Assembly: GCF_001570365.1 (NCBI RefSeq)
Contig: NZ_BBYK01000043.1
Span: forward strand, 226,677 to 290,676
Direction of reading: 5' to 3'
Source of the DNA: Microtetraspora fusca
Lineage (GTDB): Bacteria; Actinomycetota; Actinomycetes; Streptosporangiales; Streptosporangiaceae
DNA: 64,000 nucleotides
Within the stretch, counting starts at the first letter, position 1; each line of letters starts with the position of its first letter. The notes under the pieces are model-generated. The model was not told the origin of the DNA and ran no database searches. It saw only the letters and a program-made list of their open reading frames with translations. The position numbers were made by a program, and so were the translations under genes. Below, one piece after another: positions 45,193 through 55,772 of this stretch.

Positions 45193-46311
45193 TCAGCTGA
45201 CTCCGGCCTCGGCGCACTTGTCGGCGAAGTCGCCGGTGCACAGCTCGTCCTTGCTGACGTATCCGTCGGCCACGACGTCCTTGACGTTGTCGAAGTAGAT
45301 GGCCTTCGGGGTGAGCAGGACCGCGGCGACGTCCTTGCCGGTCTCGGTGTCCTTGACGCTGCCGTTCGCAGCCGGCTTCTGGCCCTGGGCGAGGGCGATC
45401 GCGAGCCCCGCGGTGGCGTCCGCCTCCTGCTTGACGGCCTTGTAGACCGTCATGCACTGGTCGCCGGCGAGGATGTTCTGCAGGCCCTGGACGGTGGCGT
45501 CCTGGCCGGTGACCGGCACCTTGCCGTTGAGCTTGTTCTTCTTCAGCACGGAGATGGCGGCGTTGCCGAGGCCGTCGTTGGCCGCGAGGACGCCGGCGAT
45601 CTTGGGCGTGCTGGTCAGCATCTGCTCGAAGATGGTGCCGGCCTGGGTGTTGTCCCAGTCGGGCACCGACTGGTCGGGGCCCTTGACGTACTCGCCGGCG
45701 TCGTACTTGGGCTTGAGCACGCCGTCGTAGCCCTCCTTGAACAGCGTGGCGTTGTTGTCGGTGGGCGAGCCGTTCAGTTCGGCGATGATCGGCTTGTCGG
45801 CCTTCTTGTCGGTCAGGCACTTGGCCAGGCCCTCGCCCTGGAGCTTGCCGACGGCGGTGTTGTCGAAGCTCACGTAGTAGTCGGCGTTGCCTCCCAGCGT
45901 GAGGCGGTCGTAGTCGATGGTGGCCACCCCCTGCGACTTCGCCTTGTCGAGGACGGCCTTGCCGGTGCCGCTGTCCAGGTTGACGATCGCCAGGACGTTC
46001 ACACCGCCGGTGATCATCTGCTCGGCGATGGTCTGGAACGAGTTCTTGTCCCCCTGCGCGTTCTGGATCTCGTAGGCGACGCCCGCGGCTTTGAACGCCT
46101 CTTCGAGGTACTTGCGGTCGGCGGTCTCCCACCGGGCCGAGGACTTGCTGTCGGGGAGGATGACGCCGATCTTGCCGCTCGGGGCCGACGACGCGGAGGG
46201 AGTGTCGCCGGCCTGCGCCGTGGTGGTGTCACCGCTCTCGCCCCCGCAGGCGGTGAGACCGAGGGAAAGCGCCGCGCCAGCGGCGGCGATGCTGAGGATC
46301 CCCTTGCGCAT
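45193..46311 (-). CDS. xylF: xylose-type sugar-binding lipoprotein
   Basis: Protein of 372 residues: lipoprotein signal with lipobox GLTACG (Cys near 22), Ser/Ala/Pro linker, and a periplasmic-binding protein type 1 fold (KIGVILPDSKSSARWETADRKYLEEAF at 47-73; GVATIDYDRLTLGGNADYYVSFDN near 130-153, the XylF signature). It captures sugar outside the cell and feeds XylGH. First gene of the operon. Substrate xylose is inferred from the YDR segment and the ROK partner. Confidence 0.88.
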   Translation of the reverse strand: MRKGILSIAAAGAALSLGLTACGGESGDTTTAQAGDTPSASSAPSGKIGVILPDSKSSARWETADRKYLEEAFKAAGVAYEIQNAQGDKNSFQTIAEQMITGGVNVLAIVNLDSGTGKAVLDKAKSQGVATIDYDRLTLGGNADYYVSFDNTAVGKLQGEGLAKCLTDKKADKPIIAELNGSPTDNNATLFKEGYDGVLKPKYDAGEYVKGPDQSVPDWDNTQAGTIFEQMLTSTPKIAGVLAANDGLGNAAISVLKKNKLNGKVPVTGQDATVQGLQNILAGDQCMTVYKAVKQEADATAGLAIALAQGQKPAANGSVKDTETGKDVAAVLLTPKAIYFDNVKDVVADGYVSKDELCTGDFADKCAEAGVS

Positions 46312-46415
46312 ACTGCCTGGGTCCTTTCTCTGACACTGGGGGTCTGGACGTGGCCGAGCTCTGCGCCGGTCCGGTACGGCACCTCCGGGTCACGGTGGTC
46401 ACCGCATCGGTGAAT

Positions 46416-46430
46416 GTTGTTTGGCACAAC
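46416..46430 (-). promoter_or_regulatory. candidate ROK operator before xylF
   Basis: GTTGT-TTGGC-ACAAC is an inverted repeat with five-base arms 46416-46420 and 46426-46430, about 105 bases before the xylF start. A second TTGTT...AACAA pair lies near 46477-46496. AT-rich bases stand out here. Assignment to the ROK protein is inferred. Confidence 0.35.
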
Positions 46431-46508
46431 GTAATCCAGGGCCAATGCTGTTGAAAGACACAGGAAGGTAACGTTTGTTGTCCGCAGTAACAATCAAGAA
46501 ATGTACGG

Positions 46509-47243
46509 TCAACCGGCCTGGCCGGCCAGGCTCTGCACGATGAGTGCGCCCGCCGACACGGCCGCCACGGCGAGGACGGCGGCGCGGGTCCGCCCGCCGT
46601 CGAGGTAACGCCGCAGCGGTCGCGAGACGAGGAATCCCACGATCAGGAACGGGATCAGCGAGAGCCCGGCCACGACGGCCCGCTCGGGCAGCTTGCCGAC
46701 CACACGCAGGACGACCAGGGACTGGGCGGCGCTCAAGAAGAAGAACATGGCGAGGGTGGCCCGGATCTGCGGCCCCTTGGCGTTCTGGTAGACCAGGGCC
46801 ATCGGCGGGCCGCCGATGCCGGTGGCGGTGCCGGTGATCCCCGAGCAGAAGCCCGCGCCGACCAGGGTCGCCGCGTTGCGCGGGACACTGACCGTCCGCG
46901 CGCTGAGCAGGATCGCGACCACGACCATCACCCCGACGAGCACGCCCAGGGTCCCGGCGCTGACGTGCACGACCACCAGCGCGCCCACGAGCGTGCCGGG
47001 CAGGCGGCCGAGTACGCCGAACCCGAGACCGCGCCAGTCCACCCTGCGCCACTCGGTGGCCAGCGTGAACAGCGGAAGCGTGGCGTTGACCACCTGGACG
47101 GCCCCGGGCATGGCCGACGGGTCGATCAGTGTCAGCAGCGGCGCGGCGACCAGGCCCAGACCGAAACCCACACCGCCCTGAACGATCGCCCCGACGCAGA
47201 CCGCCAGGCCCGCGACGAGCAGGAGATGAACATCGTGATCCAT
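46509..47243 (-). CDS. TauE/SafE-family membrane permease
   Basis: Membrane protein of 244 residues with eight hydrophobic segments. The repeated TauE pattern is seen as AIVQGGVGFGLGLVAAPLLTLIDP near 17-40 and GAGFCSGITGTATGIGGPPMALV near 125-147. Members export sulfite, sulfoacetate or related anions; the substrate here is unknown. ATG 47241-47243 gives a usual N terminus going straight into the first segment. No sulfur gene is adjacent (the sulfur operon is 43 kb away). Confidence 0.85.
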   Translation of the reverse strand: MDHDVHLLLVAGLAVCVGAIVQGGVGFGLGLVAAPLLTLIDPSAMPGAVQVVNATLPLFTLATEWRRVDWRGLGFGVLGRLPGTLVGALVVVHVSAGTLGVLVGVMVVVAILLSARTVSVPRNAATLVGAGFCSGITGTATGIGGPPMALVYQNAKGPQIRATLAMFFFLSAAQSLVVLRVVGKLPERAVVAGLSLIPFLIVGFLVSRPLRRYLDGGRTRAAVLAVAAVSAGALIVQSLAGQAG

Positions 47244-47431
47244 GCCAGCCGAGGCTAACCACCGTCCGAAACCCGGTTTCACCCGCCATACCGCCGCCGC
47301 CATAGCTGACATACCCGGACAATCACTGACAGTAATCGAATCCTCTTGCGAGAGTAATCGGACGGTCACTAAAATCGACCTTGAGACGGAGTCGTAGACC
47401 GTTATGTAGATGTCGTCGTAGCCTCTTGAGT

Positions 47432-47752
47432 ATGAGCACCGAGCCCAAGACGACGACGATCCGGGTCAGCTTCGCCACGCGCGACAAGATCGCAAAACTC
47501 GCCGAACAGGAAGGAAAGTCAATGACGGCAGTGATTGACGACGCCATCAAAGAACAGGAGAGGAAACTCCGCTGGCAGCGGGTCGCGGAGCAGATGGAAC
47601 GAACCAGACGGGAAGACCCCGAAAGCTGGGCCGAGTATCTCGCCGAGCAAGAACTATGGCTCGGTGGCCCTTCTCCGACGCGACGGATAGCCCCCGAGTG
47701 GGAGGGCGTGATCACACTCCCGGAGGATGGCCGTGCGGATCACGCAGGGTGA
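47432..47752 (+). CDS. ribbon-helix-helix antitoxin of a MazEF-type pair
   Basis: Protein of 106 residues. N-terminal ribbon-helix-helix at about 8-50 (TTIRVSFATRDKIAKLAEQEGKSM), then a charged, Trp-containing tail that would wrap the toxin. Its last 20 bases overlap the MazF-like gene, as is usual for toxin-antitoxin pairs. The start ATG has only a weak site. It should bind its own promoter and neutralise the downstream RNase. Confidence 0.8.
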   Translation: MSTEPKTTTIRVSFATRDKIAKLAEQEGKSMTAVIDDAIKEQERKLRWQRVAEQMERTRREDPESWAEYLAEQELWLGGPSPTRRIAPEWEGVITLPEDGRADHAG

Positions 47753-48065
47753 CATCTGGTGGGCCGATCTCGGTGAGCCCGCGGGCCGGGAACAGGGATA
47801 CGTCCGTCCCGCGCTCGTCATCAGCAACGATCGCACGATCAGAACCGTCTGGGATCCGGTGCTCGCCGTTCCCCTGACCACGCGGTTCCGGGGTTGGGAG
47901 ACGCACATCGAGATAGAGCCGGAAGGAACCGGTCTGCCGAAGTCCAGTTGGGCGATGGTTGAGCAGGTGCGAGCGATCTCGCCCACGCGATTCGGGTCAA
48001 GGATCGGCGGTGTCTCCCTTGACGTGGTGTCGGAGATCGCCGAGTGGGTTCGCGAGATGCTCTAG
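47733..48065 (+). CDS. mazF: MazF/PemK-type endoribonuclease toxin
   Basis: Protein of about 110 residues with the PemK/MazF fold: GDIWWADLGEP near 5-15, RPALVISND near 25-33 (catalytic Arg region), and VLAVPLTTRFRG near 43. It cleaves mRNA at short sequences. GTG 47733 is preferred since GGAGG 47722-47726 is six bases before it; ATG 47727 in the same frame directly touches that site. It overlaps the antitoxin gene by 20 bases and is followed by a strong hairpin. Confidence 0.85.
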   Translation: MRITQGDIWWADLGEPAGREQGYVRPALVISNDRTIRTVWDPVLAVPLTTRFRGWETHIEIEPEGTGLPKSSWAMVEQVRAISPTRFGSRIGGVSLDVVSEIAEWVREML

Positions 48066-48072
48066 AAAACAC

Positions 48073-48117
48073 CGGAGCCGTCCGGGGAGGGAGGGTGTCC
48101 CTGCCCGGACGGCTCCG
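48073..48117. terminator. 14-bp hairpin between mazF and acnA
   Basis: CGGAGCCGTCCGGG (48073-48086) pairs exactly with CCCGGACGGCTCCG (48104-48117). It lies seven bases after the mazF stop and 100 bases past the convergent acnA stop; the loop holds a further GGG/CCC pair. Confidence 0.7.
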
Positions 48118-48218
48118 CGGCCTGTTCGAGGTTCACGGCCTCGGTGCGTGCCCGGCGGAGATGGCCTGGGGGCACGCCCCGGCCGCCGAGAAGGCGGCCG
48201 GGATCCGCGTCCGGCAGC

Positions 48219-50993
<2,775 letters not shown>

Positions 50994-51070
50994 GACGTTT
51001 CGCCTCCCCAGGTTACGGGCCGTCAAAGTTCGCTTTCGCATCCTCCCGCACCCACGGAACACGTCCGACA

Positions 51071-51086
51071 GTTAGGTTCACCTAAC
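51071..51086. promoter_or_regulatory. iron-box-like palindrome GTTAGGTTCACCTAAC before acnA
   Basis: GTTAGGT and ACCTAAC are exact inverted arms around TC, about 78 bases before the acnA start. TTAGG/CCTAA halves are those of DtxR/IdeR/DmdR1 boxes, though the centre is five bases shorter than the 19-base consensus. Iron control of aconitase would make sense biologically. It is a candidate only. Confidence 0.4.
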
Positions 51087-51103
51087 CGGTTTGGGAGTCT
51101 CTC

Positions 51104-51137
51104 GATATCAAGATATCTCGGTAGATATCTTGATATC
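51104..51137. promoter_or_regulatory. 14-bp inverted repeat of GATATC units before acnA
   Basis: GATATCAAGATATC (51104-51117) and GATATCTTGATATC (51124-51137) are exact inverted repeats around six bases. Each arm is itself GATATC-AA/TT-GATATC. The sequence is extremely AT-rich for this genome. ATCTTGATATCAAGAT-like sites are known for MarR-type regulators, but no such gene is adjacent. Confidence 0.55.
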
Positions 51138-51208
51138 AAATTAAGTCCCCCGATCGCCCCCGGAAGCTCCGGCCCGGGAGCGTACGAGGCGGGAACCGGC
51201 GAGGCGCG

Positions 51209-52297
51209 TCAGCCGACGGGGAGCCGGAATCGGTGCACGGTGCCGTACCTCTGACCGGTGGCCAGCCGCACCTCTCCGCTCTTCTGGCCGTACACGATCG
51301 ACCATTGCGTGTGGCCCTGCCGGACGTCGGCGAGCAGATCCATGGCCCGGCCGTCCGACACCTTGCCTCCGCTGCTCTCCAGGGCCTCGCTCAGCGTCCG
51401 GTAGCGCTGATCGGCCCGGCGGCTCTCCTCCGTGGACGTCGCCAGGGTGAAGTTCGTCATGGCCTGCCACGGGCCCTCGCCGCGCCGTACCACCATCTCG
51501 CCGCCGGTGAACTCGACGACCGCCGACCGCCCCTGAGCGTCGGCGAACATGTAATGCAGCGGCGGGCTGTCGCTGAAGTCGACGTTGTACCGGCCGAAGA
51601 CGGCGATCGCCTCGTCCACGGTCGCCGCCTGGTCGAGCACGAGGCGCTGGACGCGCAGGCTGCCGACGGTGCGACGCTTGGCGTCGAACGTCGGCTTCGC
51701 CTCGGGCACGGTCGCCATGCCCACGACCAGCCCCTTGGCGTTCATCCCGTCGAACGGCAGCAGCGGGGCACCGAGCAGGGCCCGCCGCCCGGCGTCGGTG
51801 GTGAAGTCGGCGTCCGACCTCAGCCCGAGGTACGACACGTCCACCATGGAGACCGAGGCGTACCCGTCCGGCGGCGAGGCGAACAGCAGCAGCGCGGGCT
51901 GGTGGTCGAAGTCGAAGTTCCGGCCGAACACCGGCGCCGCCGGGTCGCCGTGCGCGGCGAACAGCGAGCAGCCGAACGTGTCCGGTGTCAGCGTGGGCGC
52001 GACCGTCGCCAGGCGGTCGTATCCGCCCTGGTAGGTCATCGTCCACAAGGGGTGGTCGTCCACCTTGCGCAGACTCGCCAGCGTGGCGGCCTGCTCGCGG
52101 GACAGGTCCTCCCGCCCCGGGGACGCTCCGTTCATGCTCCTCCCAACTCCCGACGGTGACGGGGCGCCGCCGTCGGCCGCGAGCGACGGCGCGGCCCGCC
52201 CGGCGGGAGAGGCCGGAGGAGCGCCTCCGGTCCCGCAGGCGGCGAGCGCCGCGACGGCGAGCACGAGCGTGACCGTGGTCCGGGAGGCGTTGCCCAT
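51209..52297 (-). CDS. linear amide C-N hydrolase-like (Ntn) lipoprotein
   Basis: Protein of 362 residues. Lipoprotein signal with lipobox LAACG (Cys near 21), Pro/Ser linker, then an Ntn-hydrolase domain of the choloylglycine/acid ceramidase-like type: FGCSLFAAHGDPAAPVFGRNFDFD near 108-131, with the candidate nucleophile Cys109. PPLHYMFADAQGRSAVVEF near 244-262 is the second family motif. It should cleave an amide bond outside the cell; the substrate is unknown. A full domain precedes the Cys, so activation by propeptide removal would be needed. Confidence 0.8.
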   Translation of the reverse strand: MGNASRTTVTLVLAVAALAACGTGGAPPASPAGRAAPSLAADGGAPSPSGVGRSMNGASPGREDLSREQAATLASLRKVDDHPLWTMTYQGGYDRLATVAPTLTPDTFGCSLFAAHGDPAAPVFGRNFDFDHQPALLLFASPPDGYASVSMVDVSYLGLRSDADFTTDAGRRALLGAPLLPFDGMNAKGLVVGMATVPEAKPTFDAKRRTVGSLRVQRLVLDQAATVDEAIAVFGRYNVDFSDSPPLHYMFADAQGRSAVVEFTGGEMVVRRGEGPWQAMTNFTLATSTEESRRADQRYRTLSEALESSGGKVSDGRAMDLLADVRQGHTQWSIVYGQKSGEVRLATGQRYGTVHRFRLPVG

Positions 52298-52397
52298 GCC
52301 GCCATGATCTCCCGCCGCGCGCCGATTGTGTGGGCGGATCATCCGGTTTTTCGGGGAGATCCAGGAGTTCGCACGGACGAACGCTCGCCGGGGAAGG

Positions 52398-53117
52398 TCA
52401 GGCCGGCATGAGCCGCAGGCAGAGCAGGGCGACGACGGCCAGCGAGAGCGCGGGCGCGAGCACCTTCTGCTCGAACGCCTTCCCCGTCTTGAATCCGATC
52501 TTGTACGGCAGGACCCACCGGCCCTTGATCGGCCACAGCACGGGACAGCCGTGCTCGGTCAGGCAGTCGCCGCAGACGTGGGTCAGGCAGCCGATGCCGA
52601 TGGCCAGCCCGAGCCAGGCGTAGCCCACGCCGAGCAGATGGAAGGTGGCGAAGACCCCGGCGGTGAGGAAGACGTTGACCACCGCGGACGTGAGCGTCTT
52701 CCCCGGCACGCCGATGCCGATGGCGCGCAGCGCCAGACCGATCATGAGGACGACGATGACGTCGCGCCCGATCGGATAGTTCTCGGCCAGGAAGTACGTT
52801 CCGAGGCCCATCGCGATGGCGAACAGCAACGAGTGCGTGGCATGCCGGTGCCCGCCGCTGATGAAGTTGACCCCCTTGCTCAGCCAGTACGTGACCGGCC
52901 CGAAGGTCTGGGCGATCGTGGCGCTGGGATGGTCGAGATCCGGCAACATGGCGGCGCCCGCGCAGACCAGCGATCCGGCGATCAGCTCCGTGGGGCTGAG
53001 CATGTTGGCGGTCACGGAGGCGAGTTCCGGCGCGACGACGGCCGGGAGCGCGGCCAGGCCGGGCGCGACCCCGAGCCACACGACCGCCCCGCTCAGTGAG
53101 TGCGAGTGTCCCATCAT
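52398..53117 (-). CDS. YdjM-like metal-dependent membrane hydrolase
   Basis: Membrane protein of 239 residues with about five or six segments. Conserved metal-ligand pattern of the YdjM family: MGHSHSLSG at the start (His3, His5), LPDLDHPSAT near 57-66, GHRHATHSLLF near 88-98, and LTHVCGDCLTEHGCPVLWPI near 178-197. Enterobacterial members are linked to the SOS response, but function is poorly known. ATG 53117 with a second ATG directly after. It lies 100 bases upstream of the Ntn lipoprotein on the same strand. Confidence 0.85.
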   Translation of the reverse strand: MMGHSHSLSGAVVWLGVAPGLAALPAVVAPELASVTANMLSPTELIAGSLVCAGAAMLPDLDHPSATIAQTFGPVTYWLSKGVNFISGGHRHATHSLLFAIAMGLGTYFLAENYPIGRDVIVVLMIGLALRAIGIGVPGKTLTSAVVNVFLTAGVFATFHLLGVGYAWLGLAIGIGCLTHVCGDCLTEHGCPVLWPIKGRWVLPYKIGFKTGKAFEQKVLAPALSLAVVALLCLRLMPA

Positions 53118-53289
53118 GTCCAGATCACGCCGGGTAATGCTACGGGAAAGGACCGACAAAATCGATCTTTACCGCGCGTGGCGCGTTCCATGAGCGGAGC
53201 GACGGGACAGGTCACGCTCTCCGCTCCCCCGCCGCGCACCTCGGGACACCCGAGATCGGCCGCGGCCGGTCAGGACGGGGAGAAAACGA

Positions 53290-53394
53290 AGACGGGATCG
53301 TTCCGCTCCAAGAGCACCCCCCAGCCCTCTCAGAGCAGAACAATCCCGTCTATGGGTGACAACGCTTTGGTCTCGGGACGTGTTCCCGCGTTTT
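53290..53394 (+). ncRNA. candidate structured small RNA with a C6 loop
   Basis: The 300-base gap 53118-53417 holds a long stem: 53290-53303 pairs with 53338-53351 with one mismatch (GACGGGATCGTTC / GAACAATCCCGTC). Inside it GCTC/GAGC and AGAG/CTCT pairs present the loop with CCCCCC at 53317-53322. A second hairpin CGGGA/TCCCG (53374-53388) followed by CGTTTT could be a terminator. C-run loops recall the actinobacterial 6C RNA, which has two such loops; only one is clear here. Expression is unproven. Confidence 0.4.
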
Positions 53395-53417
53395 GCACCG
53401 ATTTCTTGTGATCTAGG

Positions 53418-54785
53418 TCACGACCCCGCTGACCTGGCAAGTTCCGCCGTGGTGACGGTCCGCAGGAACGGAATCGGCAGCATCACCACCATCACGGCGA
53501 ACAGCGCGAACGCCGTCCGGATCCCGAAGATCTCGGCGAGCAGCCCGCCGAGGCCCGCGCCGACCGGGAGCGTTCCCCAGCCGAGCAGCCGGGAGGCGGC
53601 GCCGTACCGTCCGAGGAGCCGGTCGGGAACGAGCGCCTGCGCGATCGTGCGGGAGTTGACCGTCCAGAGCGTGCCGCCCATGCCTCCGGCGAAGGCCGCG
53701 GCCGCCACCGCCCAGGCCGTCGGGAAGATCGCGGGCACGCCCATCATGAGGAACGTTCCCACGAGGTCGGCGAAGAGCGCCCACCTGACGCCCAGAAGCC
53801 GGTTGATCACGGTGACCAACCCCGCCCCCGCCAGCCCGCCCAGTCCGATCGCACTGATCAGGAATCCGTACCCGGCGGCGTCCGTTTCCAGCACCGAGGC
53901 GGCGTAGGACGGCAGCAGCGCCAGCCACGCGCTCCATGAGGCGGCGAGCACGGCGATCGTCAACGTGAGGGTGCGCAGCAGGCGATGCCGCCACACGAAG
54001 CCGAGCCCCTCCCGGATATCCGCGATCACACCGCCCGCCCCGGCGCCGTCGCCGGCCCGCCCCGGCGAGGCGGGGACGGGGCGGAACCGGCCGGCCAGCA
54101 TGGCGATGAGCACGGCGCCCACGACGAACGCCGCCGCGACGGAGCCCAGCGCGACGGCCGCGCCCAGCCCCACGAGGAGCCCGCCGACCGCGGGGCCGCA
54201 GAACTCGTTGGCCACCGTCTCGGCCCCGGCGATCCAGGCGTTCGTCCGTGCCCGCCGCTCCGGCGGGACGGCGGCGGGCACGAGGGCGCCGCCGGCGGTG
54301 TTGGCGACGACCTCGGCGAGCCCGACGACCAGCCCGCACGCGTACAGGACGGGCAGGGAGCACGCCTGCGCCGCGACGGCGGCGAGCAGGCCCGCGACGG
54401 CCGCCAGCCGGACGAGGTCGGCCCCGATGACGAGTACGCGCCGGTCCGCGCGGTCGGCGAGCACCCCCACCGGCAGCGAGACGACCAGCCACGGAAGCGT
54501 GAGCGTGAGGCCGACCAGCGCGACCTGGCCCGGCGAGCCGCCCAGCCCCACGGCGAGCAGCGGCAACACGATCTTCAGAACCCCATCGGCCAGGTTGGTC
54601 ATCGCGGTGAACGCGACGAGCACGACCTCGTTCCTGCGGGCCCGGGACGGTCCGTCCGGCGCGGCGACCGGCTCCGGCGCCTCGGAGTGCGTCCGGTTCC
54701 CCGTCTCAGATGCCTCGACTTCGTCCGTACCGGTGACGACAGCGCCCTCGCCGCCGGCGACGGTACGTGCGACATCCTCGACCAT
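53418..54785 (-). CDS. MFS-type multidrug exporter
   Basis: Membrane protein of 455 residues with twelve hydrophobic segments after a polar 45-residue N terminus. The MFS loop signature ADRADRRVLVIGADLVRLAAV lies near 108-128. The pattern with a shared N-terminal half resembles actinobacterial macrolide-efflux-like transporters. ATG 54785 is preferred; a TTG/GTG further upstream is in frame. It is divergent from the PadR gene, and a near-palindrome at 54788-54814 (ACACCGCC/GGTGGTGT) lies in its promoter region. Confidence 0.85.
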   Translation of the reverse strand: MVEDVARTVAGGEGAVVTGTDEVEASETGNRTHSEAPEPVAAPDGPSRARRNEVVLVAFTAMTNLADGVLKIVLPLLAVGLGGSPGQVALVGLTLTLPWLVVSLPVGVLADRADRRVLVIGADLVRLAAVAGLLAAVAAQACSLPVLYACGLVVGLAEVVANTAGGALVPAAVPPERRARTNAWIAGAETVANEFCGPAVGGLLVGLGAAVALGSVAAAFVVGAVLIAMLAGRFRPVPASPGRAGDGAGAGGVIADIREGLGFVWRHRLLRTLTLTIAVLAASWSAWLALLPSYAASVLETDAAGYGFLISAIGLGGLAGAGLVTVINRLLGVRWALFADLVGTFLMMGVPAIFPTAWAVAAAAFAGGMGGTLWTVNSRTIAQALVPDRLLGRYGAASRLLGWGTLPVGAGLGGLLAEIFGIRTAFALFAVMVVMLPIPFLRTVTTAELARSAGS

Positions 54786-54900
54786 CAACACCGCCAAACG
54801 TATTTAGGTGGTGTCAGCATAGCGGCCTCGCCTCATCGGGTCGATCCGTCCCGCGCAATCTGGGACCGGTCTGTCGCATTTGCGGGATTGCTCCAGTAAT

Positions 54901-54931
54901 GTTCTCGATATATCGTTGAAGCATCGAGAAC
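54901..54931. promoter_or_regulatory. PadR operator candidate
   Basis: GTTCTCGAT (54901-54909) and ATCGAGAAC (54923-54931) are exact inverted repeats, with CGATATATCG inside. It is 27 bases before the PadR start, where autoregulation would be expected. The 120-base distance to the MFS start lets it also act on that gene. Confidence 0.6.
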
Positions 54932-54957
54932 GATCGAAGGACTGTCAGGAGACGAAC

Positions 54958-55704
54958 GTGAACCACGCGTATGCCATGAGAGGGCCATGGGCCCTCCACC
55001 ACATGGGCCACGGGATGCGGGAGGCCGTCCGCGAGGCCATGTGCCGCGGCGCCGCGGCCTGGAACCCCGGCCACCACGGCGGAGCGCCGCACGGCCCCGG
55101 CCCGCACGACGAGGGCGGGTCGCACGAGCGCCGGCACCGCGGAGGACCGTGGGGACGCGGCCCCTTCGGCGGCGGCTTCGGCCCCGGCGGCCCCTTCGGC
55201 GGCCCGGGCTTCCCGTTCGGCGGGCGCGGCTTCGGCCGGGGCCGCAAGGCCAAGCGCGGCGACGTCCGCGCCGCGATCCTCGCCCTGCTCGCGGAGGAGC
55301 CCCGCAACGGGTACCAGATCATCCAGGAGATCGCCCAGCGCAGCCAGGGCGGATGGAAGCCCAGCCCGGGCGCGGTCTACCCGGCGCTTCAGCAGCTCAC
55401 CGACGAGGGCCTGGTCCTCTCCGACGAGACGGAGGGGCGCAAGACCTTCCGCCTGACCGAGGCCGGGCAGACCTACGTCGCCGAGCACCGGGACGAGGTC
55501 CGCGCTCCCTGGGAGGAGATGACGCCGGACATCGGGGAGAACGTGCACGAGCTGTTCGACCTGTCCCGCCAGGCCGCGTCCGCGCTGTTCCAGATCGCGC
55601 ACAGCGGCAGCGAGAGCCAGGTCAGCAAGGCCAGGCAGGTGCTCGTCGAGACCCGCCGCAAGCTCTACCACATCCTGGCCGACGGCGACACCGAGGACGA
55701 GTGA
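54958..55704 (+). CDS. PadR-family regulator with Gly/His-rich N-terminal extension
   Basis: Protein of 248 residues. Residues about 1-95 are rich in Gly, His and Pro (HHGGAPHGPGPHDEGGSHERRH; FGGGFGPGGPFGGPGFPFGG), then a PadR winged helix-turn-helix at about 98-180 (DVRAAILALLAEEPRNGYQIIQEIAQRS; SPGAVYPALQQLTDEGLV) and a C-terminal dimerising helix. The extension may bind metal or act as a flexible linker. GTG start with AGGAG before it. It probably controls the divergent MFS exporter and itself. Confidence 0.85.
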   Translation: MNHAYAMRGPWALHHMGHGMREAVREAMCRGAAAWNPGHHGGAPHGPGPHDEGGSHERRHRGGPWGRGPFGGGFGPGGPFGGPGFPFGGRGFGRGRKAKRGDVRAAILALLAEEPRNGYQIIQEIAQRSQGGWKPSPGAVYPALQQLTDEGLVLSDETEGRKTFRLTEAGQTYVAEHRDEVRAPWEEMTPDIGENVHELFDLSRQAASALFQIAHSGSESQVSKARQVLVETRRKLYHILADGDTEDE

Positions 55705-55772
55705 CGCGCGGTGTCCCCTTCCTCCCATGACCGCATCGCGGGTTTCCCCCACGACGAGGTGAGGTGATCGAC

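Noticed and set aside
53200-53400. A complete 6C RNA with two C6 loops
   Set aside because: Only one six-cytosine loop is clear; the other C run (CTCCCCCGCC) has five and no matching stem. Reported as a candidate only.
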